A program made the position numbers and the translations under genes. A stretch of 7,444 nucleotides of DNA, from the NCBI GenBank assembly GCA_945903655.1, contig CAMDOY010000172.1:1-7444 (forward strand). The letters run 5' to 3'. The notes under the pieces are model-generated. The model was not told where the DNA came from and did no database searches. It worked only from the letters and a program-made list of their open reading frames with translations. Positions 6,396 through 7,444 of the stretch are shown here, piece by piece; position 1 is the stretch's first letter, and the number at the start of each line of letters is the position of its first letter. The DNA is from Rhizobium sp. Q54 (lineage in GTDB: Bacteria > Pseudomonadota > Alphaproteobacteria > Rhizobiales > Beijerinckiaceae).

Positions 6396-6400
6396 GGAGA
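6396..6400 (+). promoter_or_regulatory. Shine-Dalgarno site of secB
   Basis: GGAGA 8 bases before the ATG at 6409. It decides the start against an in-frame TTG at 6307, which would add 34 residues with no family match. Confidence 0.7.
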
Positions 6401-6408
6401 TTTCCAAT

Positions 6409-6885
6409 ATGGCTGACAATGGCAATGGTGCGAACAACGAGGCGCTTCCTCAGCTTAACGTTCTTGCACAATACACCAAGGATCTCTCCTTCGAGAACCC
6501 GAACGCGCCGCAGTCCCTGGGGCCGCAAGAGCAGGCGCCCGCCATCAATATTCAAGTAAATGTGAACGCCAAGCAGCTGGCGGAAGGCGAATTTGAAGTC
6601 GAGCTCGTGCTGGAAGGCTCCGCCCAGGCCAAGGACTCCGTCCTGTTCAAGTTCGAACTGAACTATGCCGGCGTCTTCCGCCTGCGCAATATTCCGGAAG
6701 CGGAGTTGTCGGCGGTCATCATGATCGAATGCCCCCGCCTGCTTTTCCCCTTCGCGCGCCAGATCGTCGCCGACAACGTGCGCAATGGCGGCTTCCCGCC
6801 CCTGTTCATCGACCCCATCGATTTCGTGGCGCTCTATCGCCAGCGCCTCGCCCAGATGCAGACCGCCAACGCGACCCCCGCCTGA
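6409..6885 (+). CDS. secB: SecB, protein-export chaperone
   Basis: A tetrameric cytoplasmic chaperone that holds preproteins unfolded and hands them to SecA for Sec translocation. The 158 residues compare with 155 in E. coli. Family motifs are QYTKDLSFENPNAP (21-34, which includes SecA- and client-binding surface), VNVNAKQL (50-57), FELNYAGVFRL (82-92), ECPRLLFPFARQIVADN (107-123) and GGFPPLFIDPIDFVALYRQRL (127-147). The start at ATG 6409 is set by GGAGA and by the family N-terminus. The Ala- and Asn-rich tail at both ends is usual in alphaproteobacteria. The gene appears monocistronic: tim44 diverges upstream, and dnaQ converges 27 bases downstream with a shared hairpin. It is well preserved with no odd residue seen. 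Confidence 0.97.
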   Translation: MADNGNGANNEALPQLNVLAQYTKDLSFENPNAPQSLGPQEQAPAINIQVNVNAKQLAEGEFEVELVLEGSAQAKDSVLFKFELNYAGVFRLRNIPEAELSAVIMIECPRLLFPFARQIVADNVRNGGFPPLFIDPIDFVALYRQRLAQMQTANATPA

Positions 6886-6899
6886 GCACGAACGAACAG

Positions 6900-6937
6900 G
6901 ATCTGGCGCGGCTTAACTGATGTAGTCGCGCCAGATC
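6900..6937. terminator. Hairpin between secB and dnaQ, candidate two-way terminator
   Basis: GATCTGGCGCG (6900-6910) pairs perfectly with CGCGCCAGATC (6927-6937). Three more pairs, one of them G-U, extend it inward to 14 pairs around a 10-base loop (6914-6923). It lies 14 bases after the secB stop and runs over the last eight codons of dnaQ including the stop, so it serves both strands. No T-run follows on either side. Confidence 0.6.
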
Positions 6938-7444
6938 GCCTTGTCGCCGAGGCCGCTGAGAAAGCGCTGATGGGCCTCGGCCTCCTCCGCGTCGATCAGA
7001 GGCGGCAAGGCCTGCGGGCGATCCCGCCGCACGGCGATTTGCGTCTGCTGACGGATTTCGGCCTGGGAGGCCAGAATCAGCGTCGCCTGACGCCCACCCA
7101 TCAATTCGGCGTAGACCTCCGCCAGAATCTCCGAGTCCATCAAGGCGCCATGCTTCGTGCGGCGTGAATTATCAATCTTGTAGCGGGCGCAGAGCGCATC
7201 CAGCGAATTGGCGGCGCCGGGATGCTTGCGGCGCGCGTAGGTCAGCGTGTCGAAGGCGCGGTCGGCTGGCAGCAGGGGCAGGCCCGCGCGCTTGAATTCC
7301 GCGTTCAGAAATTTCATGTCGAATTCGGCGTTGTGAATCACCAGCCGGGAATCGCCGATGAAGGCGAGAAACTCCGCCGCCACGTCCCGGAACAGGGGTT
7401 TGCCCTTCAGAAACTCCGTCGAGAGCCCGTGAACCCTGAAGGCG
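6913..7444 (-). CDS. dnaQ: DnaQ, DNA polymerase III epsilon subunit, 3' part
   Basis: The proofreading 3'-5' exonuclease of the replicative polymerase, of the DEDDh family. The last 176 codons are in the window. The frame is open past the right edge, starting in AFRVHGLSTEFLKGKPLF, so the GTG at 7383 is internal and not the start. Exonuclease motif II is VIHNAEFDMKFL (35-46 of the visible part). The motif III epsilon signature is HGALMDSEIL (98-107), with H98 and D103. The conserved DTLTYARRKHPG (65-76) and LDALCARY (81-88) lie between them. Motif I (DTETTG) would be outside. The C-terminal tail after about residue 120, ending in GDKAIWRDYIS, is the part that contacts the polymerase alpha subunit in E. 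coli. Stop TAA at 6913-6915. Confidence 0.95.
   Translation of the reverse strand, partial: AFRVHGLSTEFLKGKPLFRDVAAEFLAFIGDSRLVIHNAEFDMKFLNAEFKRAGLPLLPADRAFDTLTYARRKHPGAANSLDALCARYKIDNSRRTKHGALMDSEILAEVYAELMGGRQATLILASQAEIRQQTQIAVRRDRPQALPPLIDAEEAEAHQRFLSGLGDKAIWRDYIS

Larger units (their letters stand above)
6139..6408. promoter_or_regulatory. Divergent spacer between tim44 and secB
   Basis: About 270 bases with no credible gene, less GC-rich than the flanks. It should hold the promoters of both tim44 (leftward) and secB (rightward). It contains a minus-strand CATAAT (6206-6211), a small inverted repeat CCTAA-GGA-TTAGG (6166-6178), and an 8-base inverted repeat nearer secB. In many Hyphomicrobiales a small fxsA-like membrane gene lies between secB and tim44. 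No such gene or remnant was seen here. Confidence 0.7.

Noticed and set aside
6209..6559. 116-codon open frame in the tim44-secB spacer
   Set aside because: It overlaps secB out of frame by about 150 bases, lacks a ribosome site, and is not FxsA-like.
7381..7383. GTG as start of dnaQ
   Set aside because: The frame continues upstream to the window edge with conserved DnaQ sequence, so the gene is truncated by the window and not short.
1..7444. Defence island, prophage, transposon or biosynthetic cluster
   Set aside because: All genes are recognisable chromosomal housekeeping genes; no integrase, transposase, terminal repeats, CRISPR repeats or composition break was seen.

Overview
This window is a GC-rich piece of an alphaproteobacterial chromosome, most likely from the Hyphomicrobiales (Rhizobiales). 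The evidence is gene content and order: hisA-hisF-hisE-coaA on one strand, a Tim44-MltA-Smr-helix-turn-helix block on the other, then secB convergent with dnaQ, with protein sequences typical of that order. The genus cannot be fixed from the sequence alone. No mobile element, CRISPR array, tRNA, rRNA or phage gene was seen. Almost every base is in a housekeeping gene, and most long open frames antisense to these genes are shadows of GC-rich codon use.

Layout. Bases 1-2264 (+) hold the end of a histidine operon, hisA (3' part), hisF and hisE, followed by coaA (type I pantothenate kinase). They are packed with an 8-base overlap and then gaps of 10 and 27 bases. The stop of coaA directly abuts the stop of a PfkB-family kinase on the other strand, probably adenosine kinase, with no intergenic base. 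Bases 2265-6138 (-) read from right to left as tim44-like, mltA, smr, an XRE-type helix-turn-helix gene and the PfkB kinase. The first four are chained by overlaps of 4, 7 and 4 bases, and a 70-base gap precedes the kinase. A 270-base divergent spacer (6139-6408) separates tim44 from secB (+, 6409-6885). The 3' part of dnaQ (-) enters from the right edge and converges on secB with a 27-base gap and a long shared hairpin.

How the genes fit together. HisA, HisF and HisE act in histidine synthesis, and CoaA starts coenzyme A synthesis. The minus-strand block combines a membrane-anchored Tim44-domain protein, a lytic transglycosylase and two nucleic-acid-binding proteins (Smr and XRE), and SecB feeds the Sec export path. 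DnaQ is the proofreading subunit of DNA polymerase III.

Nothing here is a clearly new system. Points worth a second look are a Met in place of a conserved Asn in HisF, hairpins embedded in gene ends where convergent genes leave no room for a terminator, an 8-base inverted repeat upstream of secB, an MltA with no visible export signal, and the uncharacterised helix-turn-helix gene coupled to the envelope block.
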